Assembly: GCA_003021105.1 (NCBI GenBank)
Contig: PXRG01000015.1
Coordinates: forward strand, 62,001 to 126,000
Source of the DNA: Halobacteriales archaeon QS_1_68_17
Lineage (GTDB): Archaea > Halobacteriota > Halobacteria > Halobacteriales > Haloarculaceae
Length of the DNA: 64,000 nt
Direction: 5' to 3'
Made by a program: the position numbers and the translations under genes. The stretch's first letter is position 1. Each line of letters begins with the position of its first letter. Of the stretch, positions 1 through 9,400 are shown in pieces. The notes below the pieces were generated by a model, which was given only the letters and a program-made list of their open reading frames with translations, was not told the DNA's origin and did no database searches.

Positions 1-789
1 CCGGTCCTCCGGGACGCTGTCGCCGGCTCCCCGGACGGCGCGCTCGCCGGCCGGGGGCAAGGAGACGCTGTCCTCGGCGGGCAGTCCCGGGTCGTCGTAG
101 GGCAACACGCCCACCACCGGCACGCCCGTCCTGGCTTCCAGTTCCGCGACGCCCGGATCGAGCAACGATTCGTCGCCGCGGAACTTCGTGATCAGGCAGC
201 CGGCCACCCGGTCGCGGACCCCGGCGGGCATCAGTTCGAGCGTCCCGTACAGCGAGGCGAAGACGCCGCCCCGCTCGATGTCGCCCACCAGGAGCACGTC
301 GGCGTCGGCGAACCGCGCCGTCTCGACGTTCGCCAGGTCGCGGTCGTGGAGGTTGATCTCCCCGAGCGACCCCGCTCCCTCGGCGACGATCACCTCGTGG
401 TCGGCGGCCAGTCGCCGGTAGGACGCCGCCGCCGCGCGGCGGGCCCGTTCCCAGTGGTCCTCGTAGTACGACCCGGCCGTGTAGTGGCCGCCGGCCTGAC
501 CCTGGATCACGACCTGGGACTCGCCGTCGCCGCGGGGTTTCAACAGGACCGGGTTCATGTCCGTCGTCGCGGTCACGCCGGCCGCCCGCGCCTGGACGTA
601 CTGGGAGACGCCGATCTCGCCGTAGCCGCCCTCGGGCGAGACGACCGCGCGGGCGTTGTTGCTCATGTTCTGGGCCTTGAACGGCGCGACCGACACTCCC
701 TGCCGCGCCAGGTGACGGCACAGCCCCGCGGCGACGGTGCTCTTGCCGACGTGGCTGGCGGTCCCCGCGACGAGGACGGTCCGGGTCAT
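1..789 (-). CDS. cbiP: Cobyric acid synthase CbiP/CobQ (N-terminal part, runs off left edge)
   Basis: Glutamine-dependent amidation of adenosylcobyrinic a,c-diamide to adenosylcobyric acid (side chains b, d, e, g). The 263 visible residues start [18 protein letters not shown], the dethiobiotin-synthetase-like P-loop of the family. Further in are [24 protein letters not shown] and [14 protein letters not shown], all typical CobQ motifs. The glutaminase C-terminal half lies outside the window. The ATG overlaps the stop of the adenosyltransferase gene upstream (ATGA type), so it is the fourth gene of the cobT-cbiA-cobO-cbiP unit. Family assignment is secure; the truncation is only the window edge. 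Confidence 0.95.
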   Translation of the reverse strand, partial: MTRTVLVAGTASHVGKSTVAAGLCRHLARQGVSVAPFKAQNMSNNARAVVSPEGGYGEIGVSQYVQARAAGVTATTDMNPVLLKPRGDGESQVVIQGQAGGHYTAGSYYEDHWERARRAAAASYRRLAADHEVIVAEGAGSLGEINLHDRDLANVETARFADADVLLVGDIERGGVFASLYGTLELMPAGVRDRVAGCLITKFRGDESLLDPGVAELEARTGVPVVGVLPYDDPGLPAEDSVSLPPAGERAVRGAGDSVPEDR

Positions 790-1640
790 CAGTACTCGGT
801 GCCCTTGCGCGCGCCCTGTCCGGCGTCCATCGGGTGTTTCTCCTTTTCGACGCGGGTGATCAGGTCGGCGACGTCCGCGAGGTAGTCCGGTTCCTCGTGC
901 CCGCCGGTCAACACCAGTTCGAGGTCGGCGGGGGCGTCCCGGACCAGCGCGAGCAGGTCGTCGACCGCCACCAGCCCGCGGTTGGCCGCGTAGACCACCT
1001 CGTCGAGAATCAGCATGTGGACCCCCTCGTCGGCCGGCGCGTCGAGCGGGATCGGGGCCGTCAGGTCGGCCTCGCTGGCGGCCGCGACCAGCCGTTCCGC
1101 CCGCTCGAACCCCGCGCGGGCCTCCATCTCGTGGGCGTCCTCGTCGGTCTCGTCGAGGCGGCCGTGCCAGCCGTAGTGGCCCGCGTTCTCGTAGGAGAAC
1201 CCCGGGAGCGCGTCGACGGCGTTGTACTCGCCGCGAACGTCCTCGACGCTGGAGGCCCCGCCCTTCATGAACTGGAGCATGTGGACCCGGAAGCCGTGGC
1301 CCGCCGCGCGAAAGCCCATCCCCAGCGCGGCCGTCGTCTTTCCCTTGCCGTCGCCCCACCAGACCTGGATCAGGCCGAACTCCTCGGGCGCGCTCGGTTC
1401 GATTGGCCGCGCCTCGGGCGTCCGACCTCCACCGGGCGTGCGCTCGACGGTGCCCGCCCTGTCGTCGCCATCGCGGTCCTCGCAGGCAGGGCCATCACCC
1501 TCGCCGCCGGCGTCGTCTCGCCCGGTGTCGCGGTCCTCGCCGGCGTCACCATCCTCGCCGGCGGCGTGTCCCCCGGTGTTGCGTTCATCGGTGGCGGCGT
1601 CATCGTCACCGTCCGCTCCGGCGTCGGCGTTTCGCCTCAT
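789..1640 (-). CDS. cobO: Cob(I)yrinic acid a,c-diamide adenosyltransferase (CobO/BtuR type)
   Basis: Transfers the adenosyl group of ATP to Co(I) corrinoid. The 283-aa product has a catalytic C-terminal domain with P-loop GDGKGKTT (residues 96-103), then [11 protein letters not shown] and the LILDEV block. The first ~85 residues are an acidic Asp/Gly/Thr-rich tail absent from bacterial BtuR (~200 aa); it is low complexity and probably a disordered haloarchaeal extension. The ATG overlaps the cbiA stop by 4 nt and the gene overlaps cbiP, so translation is likely coupled. An internal start after the tail would give a normal-length enzyme, so the exact start is less sure than the function. A second, unrelated PduO-type adenosyltransferase lies at 60572. 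Confidence 0.93.
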   Translation of the reverse strand: MRRNADAGADGDDDAATDERNTGGHAAGEDGDAGEDRDTGRDDAGGEGDGPACEDRDGDDRAGTVERTPGGGRTPEARPIEPSAPEEFGLIQVWWGDGKGKTTAALGMGFRAAGHGFRVHMLQFMKGGASSVEDVRGEYNAVDALPGFSYENAGHYGWHGRLDETDEDAHEMEARAGFERAERLVAAASEADLTAPIPLDAPADEGVHMLILDEVVYAANRGLVAVDDLLALVRDAPADLELVLTGGHEEPDYLADVADLITRVEKEKHPMDAGQGARKGTEY

Positions 1641-2935
1641 AGTGCCTCCACGAACGCGTCGAACGCGCCGCTCTCGGCGTGGAGGTGGCAGTACGTCCCG
1701 ACGGCGTCGTACTCGGTGAGGCCGTCGTGGTCGCCGTCGACGCCGTCGCCCCGCTCGACGTCGAACGCGAAACGGGCGTCGGTGCCGACCGACGCCGACG
1801 AGTAGTGGAACTCGTGGCCCCGGAGGCGGTCGCCAGCGCTCGCGGTCGGCCCGCCGTCGCGCGCTCGCAACTCGACGTGGTCGAGCGCCTGGTAGCGGTC
1901 CCGCATCTCGACGTCGGCGGGGAGGATACCCGCCATGCCGTGGGCGTCGCCGTCGGCGGTCGTCAGCGTCCCGGCCATCGCCATGAACCCGCCGCACTCG
2001 CCGACGACCGGGAGGCCGTCGGCCGCGCGGTCGGAAAGCGCCGCCAGCGCGGGACTGTCCGCGAGGTCCGCGGCGTGGAGTTCGGGGTAGCCGCCGGGCA
2101 GGTAGACGCCGTCGCAGGCGGGGAGGTCGTCGCCCGCCGTCGGCGCGAACGTCACCACCTCTGCCCGCTCGCGGAGGCGTTCGACGGTCGCCGGATAGCA
2201 AAAGCAAAACGCCCGGTCGCGGGCGACGGCGACCGTCCGGTCCGTCACCGCGCGGGCGCTTTCGAACTCGGCGGCCGGCGGTTCGCGCGCCGCGGCCAGC
2301 AGCCGCCCGGTCCGGACGTGTTCGGCCGCCGCGTCGAGCGTCCCGTCGTCCAGCGGCGCTTCCTCGCCCATGTGCAGGCCGAGGTGCCGGTCGGGAATCT
2401 CCAGGTCCGCGGTCGGCGGGATACGCCCGAAGTAGGTCATCCCGTCCGGCAGCGCCTCGCGGATGCCCTCGGCGTGGCGGCCGCCGTGGGCGCGCTGCGC
2501 GAGCACGCCCGCCACCTCGATGTCCCGGCCGGCCGCGTCGGCGTACTCCCGGAAGCCCAGCGCGGTCGCGGCGACGCTCTCCATGCCCGCCTTCGCGTCC
2601 ACGACCAGGACCACCGGCAGGTCGAGCGCCTCCGCGACCATCGCTGTCGAGGAGCCGTCGCCGTCGTACAGCCCCATCACGCCCTCGACGACGCAGACCT
2701 CGCCCGCGCCGCGGTGGTAGTTGCGCCGGAGGCCGTCCGCGCCCTCCAGCCACAGGTCCAGCGTCCGGGACGGCCGCCCCGTCACCGCTTCGTGGTGGCT
2801 CGGGTCGATGAAGTCCGGGCCGGCCTTGGCCGGCTGGACCGCGATCCCCTCGGATTCGAGCGCCCGCATGGTCGCCAGCGCCGCGACTGTCTTCCCGACG
2901 CCCGAACTCGTCCCCCCGAGGACGACGCCTTTCAT
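1637..2935 (-). CDS. cbiA: Cobyrinic acid a,c-diamide synthase CbiA
   Basis: Glutamine- and ATP-dependent amidation of carboxylates a and c of cobyrinate, the step before adenosylation. The product is 432 aa, normal for the family. The N-terminal synthetase domain begins [16 protein letters not shown] (P-loop), followed by [12 protein letters not shown] and [10 protein letters not shown]. The C-terminal class-I glutaminase-like domain contains [11 protein letters not shown], the nucleophile region [11 protein letters not shown] and the HEFHYS motif. The start ATG overlaps the stop of cobT and the stop overlaps the ATG of cobO. Order and overlaps place it second in the cobT operon. Confidence 0.96.
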   Translation of the reverse strand: MKGVVLGGTSSGVGKTVAALATMRALESEGIAVQPAKAGPDFIDPSHHEAVTGRPSRTLDLWLEGADGLRRNYHRGAGEVCVVEGVMGLYDGDGSSTAMVAEALDLPVVLVVDAKAGMESVAATALGFREYADAAGRDIEVAGVLAQRAHGGRHAEGIREALPDGMTYFGRIPPTADLEIPDRHLGLHMGEEAPLDDGTLDAAAEHVRTGRLLAAAREPPAAEFESARAVTDRTVAVARDRAFCFCYPATVERLRERAEVVTFAPTAGDDLPACDGVYLPGGYPELHAADLADSPALAALSDRAADGLPVVGECGGFMAMAGTLTTADGDAHGMAGILPADVEMRDRYQALDHVELRARDGGPTASAGDRLRGHEFHYSSASVGTDARFAFDVERGDGVDGDHDGLTEYDAVGTYCHLHAESGAFDAFVEAL

Positions 2936-3969
2936 CCGGACTCGACCCCCGTGCCGCGGGTCGCGGGATGGTCCTCGGGCGCGCCGTCGAGCAGGCGGTC
3001 GTAGATGGCGAGCACGCGCTCCCGGACCACCTCCATCGACGCGCCGCGGCGGTCGGCCAGCGCGAGCGCCCCGCCCATGCCGACGCCCTCCTTGGCCTCG
3101 CCGCGCCGGTAGGCGTTCGTCGCCGGGTGGTCGACGGCGTCGAACCCCGGGTCGGTGACCGTCACGTCCAGCCCGAGGTCCGCGGCCGTCCCCGCCACGT
3201 CCGCGGTGTCGTCGTCGGCGACGAACGTCGTCGTCGCCAGGCTCATCCCGTCGTCGACGCCCGCGTGCCGGACCAACGCCGCGGCCGCGACCAGCTGCGA
3301 GCCGCCCGCGAGCGTGACGGCCGTGCCGGATTCGAGCGCACCGACTGCGAGCCCGGCGATGGTCGCCAGCACCGGACCCCCGACCTCCCGGATCGCGGTC
3401 AGCGGCTCGCCCGCCGCGCCGCCCGGGTCGAGGCCGCTGGCGGCCAGCCCCTCCTCGACGATCCGCCGTTTCCGCTCGACGGGGTTCTCGGCCAGCGAGG
3501 ACGACACCGACGCCGGTTCGCCCAGCGCCGTCAGGACGCCCAGGGCCGTCGTCGTCCCGCCGGGGACCGTCTCCCCGACCACCAGTTCCTCGTCGGGGAG
3601 CGCCGCGCCGACCGACCGGGCGGCCTCGAAGGCCCGCGAGGCCGCCGGCACCGGCGACGGCTCCCTGATGTCCCTGCCGGGCTCGGCACCCACGTCGACG
3701 GTCGGCGCGGCGGTCGGTTCGGCCAGCCCCGCGTCGATCACGACTGGAGCGAGGCCGACCTGTTCGCCCACCGCCCGGGTGACGACCGCCGGCGTCGGAC
3801 ACCCCGACGGACTCACCGGGACGACGGGCGCGCGAACCGGCCGGCCGTACGCCAGTATCTCGGCGTCGGCGCTCGGCGTGTGTCCCATCTGCGACGGGGT
3901 CGCCCCGGCGGCGCTGATCCCCTCGATCCGGGCCGTCCGCGTCGTCCCGGCCGCGACGAAAAACCTCAT
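2932..3969 (-). CDS. cobT: Nicotinate-nucleotide-dimethylbenzimidazole phosphoribosyltransferase, archaeal CobT type
   Basis: Activates the lower-ligand base (alpha-ribazole phosphate synthesis) for nucleotide loop assembly. The 345-aa product matches the archaeal TIGR00303/UPF0284 branch: [17 protein letters not shown] near the N-terminus, [18 protein letters not shown] in the middle, and a glycine-rich block around [13 protein letters not shown]. The C-terminal [20 protein letters not shown] region ends the active-site domain. It is the first large gene of the unit A operon. Its ATG overlaps (ATGA) the stop of a 24-codon leader frame, see 3966-4040. The GC-rich sequence directly before the ATG has no TATA box, so transcription probably starts further upstream. 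Confidence 0.93.
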   Translation of the reverse strand: MRFFVAAGTTRTARIEGISAAGATPSQMGHTPSADAEILAYGRPVRAPVVPVSPSGCPTPAVVTRAVGEQVGLAPVVIDAGLAEPTAAPTVDVGAEPGRDIREPSPVPAASRAFEAARSVGAALPDEELVVGETVPGGTTTALGVLTALGEPASVSSSLAENPVERKRRIVEEGLAASGLDPGGAAGEPLTAIREVGGPVLATIAGLAVGALESGTAVTLAGGSQLVAAAALVRHAGVDDGMSLATTTFVADDDTADVAGTAADLGLDVTVTDPGFDAVDHPATNAYRRGEAKEGVGMGGALALADRRGASMEVVRERVLAIYDRLLDGAPEDHPATRGTGVESG

Positions 3970-4040
3970 CCGCCCTGTCCCCGGTGCCGACCGTCCGGCC
4001 GTCGGCTCCCGCGCGGGCTGTGCTCTCCGCGTTGTTCCAT
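3966..4040 (-). CDS. Putative leader peptide (24 aa) translationally coupled to cobT
   Basis: A 25-codon frame starts at ATG 4040 and its TGA overlaps the cobT ATG by four nucleotides, the same overlap used between genes inside the operon. A TATA-like GATTAAAG (4065-4072, minus strand) ends 24 nt before this ATG, the usual spacing for a leaderless haloarchaeal mRNA, whereas nothing similar precedes the cobT ATG. The peptide starts [14 protein letters not shown] and is rich in Arg, His and Gly with few acids, unlike the rest of the proteome. I see no homologue. Either a true regulatory or coupling uORF, or simply an untranslated 5' leader. Confidence 0.35.
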   Translation of the reverse strand: MEQRGEHSPRGSRRPDGRHRGQGG

Positions 4041-4049
4041 GTCTTCGTA

Positions 4050-4072
4050 ATTAGTTCAACCAGACTTTAATC
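4050..4072 (-). promoter_or_regulatory. cobT-operon promoter with B12-cluster motif
   Basis: Read on the minus strand, a TATA-like GATTAAAG (4072-4065) is followed by TTGAACTAAT (4059-4050) and then, nine nucleotides on, by the ATG of the leader frame. TTGAACTAAT is one copy of the motif found at the other control regions of the B12 cluster. The motif lies between TATA box and start codon, where a bound repressor could block initiation. Promoter role is inferred from spacing only. Confidence 0.55.
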
Positions 4073-4146
4073 ATTCGGTCGGTTACGAAGATACAGTTGC
4101 GTAGCGGGGGCAAGGCAGTTGCCGACCCGGTCCGTCGGTCAACGCG

Positions 4147-4254
4147 ATGGTCGCACGCGAACCCCGGTGTGATTGCTGTGACGACCCGGTGCCGGTCGGG
4201 CAGTGCGTCTGTCCGGACTGCATCGAGCGGTACGGTCCCGACCTCGGTTCGTAG
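4147..4254 (+). CDS. Small CxCC/CxCxxC zinc-finger-like protein (35 aa)
   Basis: ATG at 4147, TAG at 4252-4254. The 35-residue product has six cysteines arranged as CDCC (residues 8-11) and CVCPDC (20-25), the knuckle pair of a small zinc ribbon; the second contains CPxC. It resembles the CPxCG-type zinc-finger micro-proteins common in haloarchaea. It sits alone between the divergent cobT promoter and the CBS-domain gene on the same strand. No distinct promoter was identified. The cysteine spacing makes chance unlikely, but function is unknown; a role in nucleic-acid or protein binding would be a guess. Confidence 0.55.
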   Translation: MVAREPRCDCCDDPVPVGQCVCPDCIERYGPDLGS

Positions 4255-4423
4255 ATCACGACGTGGGCCGATGTCGACGGGTCGTAGATCGCCACGCGGG
4301 CCGCTAGCGACGATCCGACTCCGGCAAGTCGCGGTCGGACGCTCCGGGTTCGCGGCGGCGGTCTCGATTACCGGCGGTCCGGGTGTGCGAAAGTGACACG
4401 TGCCTCCGCCCGTTACCGTCCGC

Positions 4424-4849
4424 ATGTTCGTCCGGGAGATCATGACGACCGACGTCGTCACCATCAATGCCGACGCGACGCTCAGGGAGGGCGTCGGTCT
4501 CATGCTCCGGGAAGGGATCGGGAGTCTCGTCGTCACCAGTGACGGGGTTCCTGCGGGCATCGTGACACACGGCGACGTCCTCCGGGCGACGTACGCCACC
4601 CGGCGGCCGCTCGCACAGTTGGCCGTCCGGAAGGCCGCCAGCGGCGACCTCGTCACCGTCGCCCCCGACGCCACGGTCGGGAGCGCCGTCTCCGAGATGA
4701 CGTCACACGACGTCGCACACCTGCCCGTCGTCGACGACTTCGAGGTCGTGGGGATCGTCACCACGACGGACCTGGTGGTCTACTACCCGGAGATCGTTTC
4801 CGAGGCCGGCGAGGCCGGCGAGTTGCGCGCACTCTGGGAATCCCGGTAG
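4424..4849 (+). CDS. CBS-domain pair protein
   Basis: A 141-aa protein made of two CBS repeats: residues ~5-60 (MTTDVVTINADATLREG ... VTHGDVLR) and ~72-130 (VTVAPDATVGSAVSEM ... TTTDLVVYY). Such stand-alone pairs bind adenine nucleotides or SAM and act as energy or ligand sensors. No partner domain is present. A GTG eight codons upstream (4400) is an alternative start, but ATG 4424 begins right at the domain. It is surrounded by B12 genes but has its own orientation, so a link to cobalamin (for example SAM sensing) is conceivable, not shown. Confidence 0.85.
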   Translation: MFVREIMTTDVVTINADATLREGVGLMLREGIGSLVVTSDGVPAGIVTHGDVLRATYATRRPLAQLAVRKAASGDLVTVAPDATVGSAVSEMTSHDVAHLPVVDDFEVVGIVTTTDLVVYYPEIVSEAGEAGELRALWESR

Positions 4850-4937
4850 CGCGCCGGGGACTCGGCCAGCAGTGCGCGCCGGACTCGCTCGCCCCGTAGT
4901 GGCGCTGGCGTCACTCTGCCCGTGGTGTTCGTGGGGG

Positions 4938-5711
4938 TTACCCGTCCCGCACGGCCAGCACCGACAGGTCGGAAAACCGCGTGTCATCGCGGCCGTCGCC
5001 GCCGGCCTCGGCGGCCAGGTCGCCCAGCGTCGTCGTCGTGATCCGCTCGTCCTCGTGGGTCAGCCGTTCCAGCACGAGCGCGGTCTGTGAGGGCTCGCCC
5101 CCCGCGTCCAGCAGGTCCGCGGCCACGTCGCCGGGCATCCAGTCGAACGGCCGCGGCAACACCAGCAGGTGCCGGTCGCCCACGTCCCGGCGGAGCCGAT
5201 CGAAGTCGGCCGCGAGGTCGCCGCTCTTGTGGAGAGTGACGAACGTCGTCGCCTCCATCGGCGTCCGCGCCCGCGAGGCGGCCACCTGGAGCGACGAGAC
5301 CCCCGGCAGTACCCTGAGCGGGCGGTCGACGGCGCGCTCGACCTTCCCGACGAACTGGTAGCCCGAGTGGTTCGGGTCGCCCATCAGGACCGCCGTCCCG
5401 GCCTCGCCGTCGGCCACGCGGTCGGCGAACGCCGAGAGCGCGGCGGCCTCGTCGTCGTACCCGCAGGTCAGCAGGTCGGCGTCGGTCAGGTCGGCGACGT
5501 ACTCGACGACCGTCGAGAAGCCGACGACCACGTCCGCGTCCGCGATGGCCCGCCGGCCCCGCGGCGCGAGGTACTCGCGGTTGCCCGGCCCGATGCCCAC
5601 CGCGTAGACCGGCGCGTCGGGGTCGGGGTCCTCCGGCGCGGCCGCGGCGACCGTCGCCGGGTCGGGGCCGGCGTCGAGGTCGTAGTCGTCGGTCGCGCCC
5701 TCGCTGCTCAC
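4938..5711 (-). CDS. cbiE: Cobalt-precorrin-7 (C5)-methyltransferase CbiE
   Basis: SAM-dependent methylation at C5 of the corrin ring; the partner activity at C15 with decarboxylation is CbiT, encoded separately at 23229. The 257-aa product carries the tetrapyrrole methylase fold: VYAVGIGPGNREYLAPRG near residue 35, GDPNHSGYQFVGKVE, and VLPGVSSLQVAASR. A ~30-residue Ala/Asp/Pro-rich tail precedes the domain. The start is GTG (5711), chosen because it overlaps the cbiC stop and no ATG is nearby. Third gene of the cobN-cbiC-cbiE unit. Confidence 0.9.
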   Translation of the reverse strand: MSSEGATDDYDLDAGPDPATVAAAAPEDPDPDAPVYAVGIGPGNREYLAPRGRRAIADADVVVGFSTVVEYVADLTDADLLTCGYDDEAAALSAFADRVADGEAGTAVLMGDPNHSGYQFVGKVERAVDRPLRVLPGVSSLQVAASRARTPMEATTFVTLHKSGDLAADFDRLRRDVGDRHLLVLPRPFDWMPGDVAADLLDAGGEPSQTALVLERLTHEDERITTTTLGDLAAEAGGDGRDDTRFSDLSVLAVRDG

Positions 5712-6406
5712 AGTTCGACCTCGCCCGCCCGGACGTCCGAGGCGACGTGGACCAGTTCGTTCGTCAGCGCGGCGGCGAGGCCGCTCCCGCCCCGGCGGCC
5801 GACGGTCGTGATCGCGGGCACGCCGTGGTCGGCGGCGACCTCGCGGACCCGTTCGCGGCTCTCCTCGGCCTTGACGAACCCGACCGGCGTGGCGACCACG
5901 CAGGCCGGGCGGGTGCCGTCGTCGATGCAGTCCGACAGCGCCAGCGCCGCGGTCGGGGCGTTGCCCACGACCGCGATCGCGCCGTCGTAGACGCCCTGCC
6001 GGTCCAGTTCCAGCACCGAGGCGGCGGTGCGGGTCATCCCGGTCTCCGCGGCGAGTTCGGCCCCGTTGCCGATGGCCTTCTTCGTCTCGCAGTCGTGGCC
6101 GCGGCCGGTGATGCCCGCCTTGGCCATGGTGATGTCGGTGACGATGTCGGCCACGTCGAGCACCGCCCGTGCGCCCGCCGGCACGGGGTCGTTCGAAAAG
6201 CGGACCAGGTGCTGGAACTCGATGTCGCCCGTCGCGTGGACGGCCTTCTGTCTGATCCTGTCCTCGAGTGTCTCGTCGGGGACGAACTGCCGGACGATGT
6301 CCAGGCTCGTCTCCGCGATGTCCATCGCCGCCTCGGTCGTCGCGCCGAGGTCGGCGTACGCCTCGTCGATGTCGGAGTCGGATTCGGTGTCGTCTGCTGT
6401 CGCCAT
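5708..6406 (-). CDS. cbiC: Cobalt-precorrin-8 methylmutase CbiC/CobH
   Basis: Moves the C11 methyl group to C12 to give (hydrogeno)cobyrinic acid. The 232-aa protein shows the family blocks RIRQKAVHATGDIEF, the active-site region DITMAKAGITGR, then VVGNAPTAALAL and ATPVGFVKAEESRE. The ATG at 6406 lies 11 nt after the cobN stop; the stop overlaps the GTG of cbiE. The N-terminal ~25 residues are Asp/Ser-rich. A long frame on the same strand crosses this gene and much of cobN but is only a shadow frame. Confidence 0.95.
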   Translation of the reverse strand: MATADDTESDSDIDEAYADLGATTEAAMDIAETSLDIVRQFVPDETLEDRIRQKAVHATGDIEFQHLVRFSNDPVPAGARAVLDVADIVTDITMAKAGITGRGHDCETKKAIGNGAELAAETGMTRTAASVLELDRQGVYDGAIAVVGNAPTAALALSDCIDDGTRPACVVATPVGFVKAEESRERVREVAADHGVPAITTVGRRGGSGLAAALTNELVHVASDVRAGEVEL

Positions 6407-6417
6407 AGTTGTGGTGT

Positions 6418-9400
6418 TCAGTCGTCGTCGCTCGCGGCCGCCGGGCGGTCGGTCTGTCTGGCCTCGATGTCGCCGTCGACCCGGAGGTTCGCGTCCCGGA
6501 GGCGGCGTTCGGTCTCCGCGTCGGCGTCCCAGAGGTCCCGTTCGATGGCCTCCAGGAGCGTGTCGGTGATCGATTCGAGCGCCCAGGGGTTGACGTCGCG
6601 CATCCAGTCGGCCAGTTCCTCGTCGAGTGCGAACTTCTCCGCCGTCTCCTCCCAGAGCGCGTCCGAGACGACGCCGGTCGTGGCGTCCCAGCCCAGCACG
6701 ACGTCGACCGTCGTCGAGAGGTCGCCCGCGCCCTTGTAGTCGTGGTCCCGCATGCTCTCGATCCAGTCGGGGTTGAGCACGCGGGCGCGCATCGCCTTCC
6801 GGACCTTCTCCTCGTTGGTGTAGACGTCGACGTTGTCGGGGTCGCTGGAGTCGCCGACGTACGACGCGGGTTCCGCGCCCGCGATCCCGGTGACCGCGGA
6901 GATAAAGCCGCCGTGGAAGGCGTACCAGTCCGAGGAGTCGAACTCGTCCTGTTCGGCCGTGTCCTCGATCTTGACGGTCGCCTCGACACTCCCGAGGCGG
7001 CGCTCGAAGGCCTCGCGGGCCTCGGAGACCCGCCCGCGCGACCCGAGCGCGTAGCCGCCCCACTGGACGTACACCTCGGCGAGGTCGCCGCGGTCCTCCC
7101 AGTTGCCCTCGTCGACGGCCTTGTTCGTGCCCGCGCCGTAGCCGCCCGGCCGGGTCGTGAACACGCGGTGTGTGGCCGCGGCGCGCGCGTCGGATTCGTC
7201 CATGCCGTCGGCGGCCAGGTCCGCGGCCTCTTCCTCGACGTGCTTTTTCACGTAGTTCGTGTCGTGCGGTTCGTCGAGGTCGACAACGGCGTCGACGGCG
7301 TCGTGGATCACGCCGGCGGCCTGCGGGAAGGCGTCGCGGAACAGCCCGGAGACGCGGGTAGTCACGTCGATCCGCGGGCGGCCGAGTTCCTCCAGGGTAA
7401 TCGGGTGAACGTCGTCGATCCGGCCGGCGTCGGTCCACTCCGGTTCGACGCCCATCAGCGCGAGCACCTGCGCGACGGTCTCGCCGCGCGTCCGGACCGT
7501 CGGGGTACCCCACGCGACGACGCCGATCTCCTCGGGGTACTCGCCTTCCTCGCTTTCGTGTCGCGCGGCCACGCCCTCTGCGACCTCGCGGCCGACCTCC
7601 CAGGCGGCCTTCGCGGGCACCTTGCGGGGATCGAGCGTGTAGAAGTTCCGCCCCGTCGGCAGCAGGTCGACCCCGCCGCGGGTGGGTGCGCCCGACCCGC
7701 CGGGTTCGACGTACTCGCCGTTCAGCGCGTCGGCCGTCTGCGGGATCTCCGCCTCGGCACCCCGTACGCGCGGGGCGGCCTCCTCGCAGATGAAAGCGAG
7801 CGCCTCCCGCAGGTCGTCGTGTGCGCCGCCCCGCACCCGGGCGTCGCCCAGCGGCTCGATGTCCACGACGAGGAGGTTCATGTTCAGTTCGTCGTCCGGC
7901 CCGGCCTCGACTTCCGAGGCCGGCAGGTCGAAGTCGTGTGCGGCCAGCGTCTCCACGAGGTCGACGCTCGTCTCGTAGACCTCGTCGGCGGCCTCGGCGT
8001 AGGTCATGCCCAGTCGCTCGTCGTACGCGCCGGGGTCGTCGAGCATCCGCCGGTAATCGACGCCGAGCACGCCCGCGACTGACTCCCGGAGGCTCGGCGC
8101 ACCGGGGTTCTCCAGGCGCGTCAGCGCGACGAGATACTCCACGAGGCGGTCGCCAGCGGGCGGTTCGCTCATCGTGTGCAGCCCCATCCGGATCTGGGTG
8201 GTCTTGATGTCTGTCAGGTACTCGTGGACCCGCTCGACGAGTTCGTCGATCCCCACCTCGTCGCCGGCCACCTCGCCGTCCGCGAGCGACGACCCGGCCT
8301 CGTCGGGGCCGCGCACGTCGGCTTTCTCGTCGATCTCGCCGGCGATCCCGAGTTCCACCGCGAGGTCGAGGTCGTCGACTTTCTCGCGGAGCAGGGCCTC
8401 GAGGTGGTCGCCACTGTCGGTCCGGGCGTCCTCCATCCCGGCCTCGCGGTACTGGTCGGCCAGGTCCTCTAGCTCGGCGAGTTCGTCGTACGTGCCGGCG
8501 TTGCGCATCACCGGCGTGAGGTAGTCGACGATCGCCGCGTACGACCGGCGTTTCGCCTGCGTCCCCTCGCCGGGGTTGTTGACGATGTAGGGGTAGACGT
8601 TCGGCAGGTCGTCGATCAGCTGGTCGGGCGCGCTCGCGCCGTCCAGGCCGACGGTCTTGCCGGGCAACCACTCGAGGCTGCCGTGGGTGCCGAGGTGGAC
8701 GACCGCGTCGGCCGCGAAGCTGTTCCGGAGCCAGCCGTAGAAGGCCACGTAGTCGTGGGGCGGCTGGAGGTCCGAGTCGTGGTAGACCTTCGATGGGTCC
8801 ATCCCGAACCCGCGGGGGGGCTGGACCGTGACGAGGACGTTCCCGAACTCCACGCCGGGGATGGCGAACGGCCGGTCGGGCGGGTCGCCCCACTCCTCGA
8901 CGACGGCCTCCCGGAACCGCTCGTCGGTCGCCTCGAACCACTCGCGGTACGTGTCCGTCGACACCACGTCGACCGACTGCTCCCGGACGTCCTCGGGGGC
9001 GACCCACCTGTCGTCGAGCGTGAGCTGGGCGGTGAGCCGCTCGACCAGCGACTGGCCGCTCTCGGGACGCTCGCCGCCGAGGTCGTATCCCCGCGCGCCC
9101 AGTTCGTCCAGCAGATTGACCGTGCTCTCCGGGCTGTCGAGCCCGAAGGCGGTCCCGATGCCGTCGTCGCTCGGCGGGTAGTTGTGGAGGACGACCGCCA
9201 CGCGCTTGTCCTCGTTGTCGAGGTAGCGCAGGCGCGCCCAGTTGACCGCGAGGCGCGCGGCGTGGTCCACGCGGTCCTCGATGGGGAAGTGTTGCTTCGG
9301 GGCGCTCCCGATGCCGGCGGCGTCGTCCATCCGCTCCTTGCCGCTTATCGGGTGGGTGATGACGTTGCCGTCGAACTCCGGCAGCGCGACCGACAGCGCG

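Noticed and set aside
4168-4183. GTGATTGCTGTGACGA resembles the end of MITE-like element 1 (15 of 16 bases)
   Set aside because: It lies inside the zinc-finger micro-gene codons, no matching inverted end or TNA duplication is nearby; probably coincidence.
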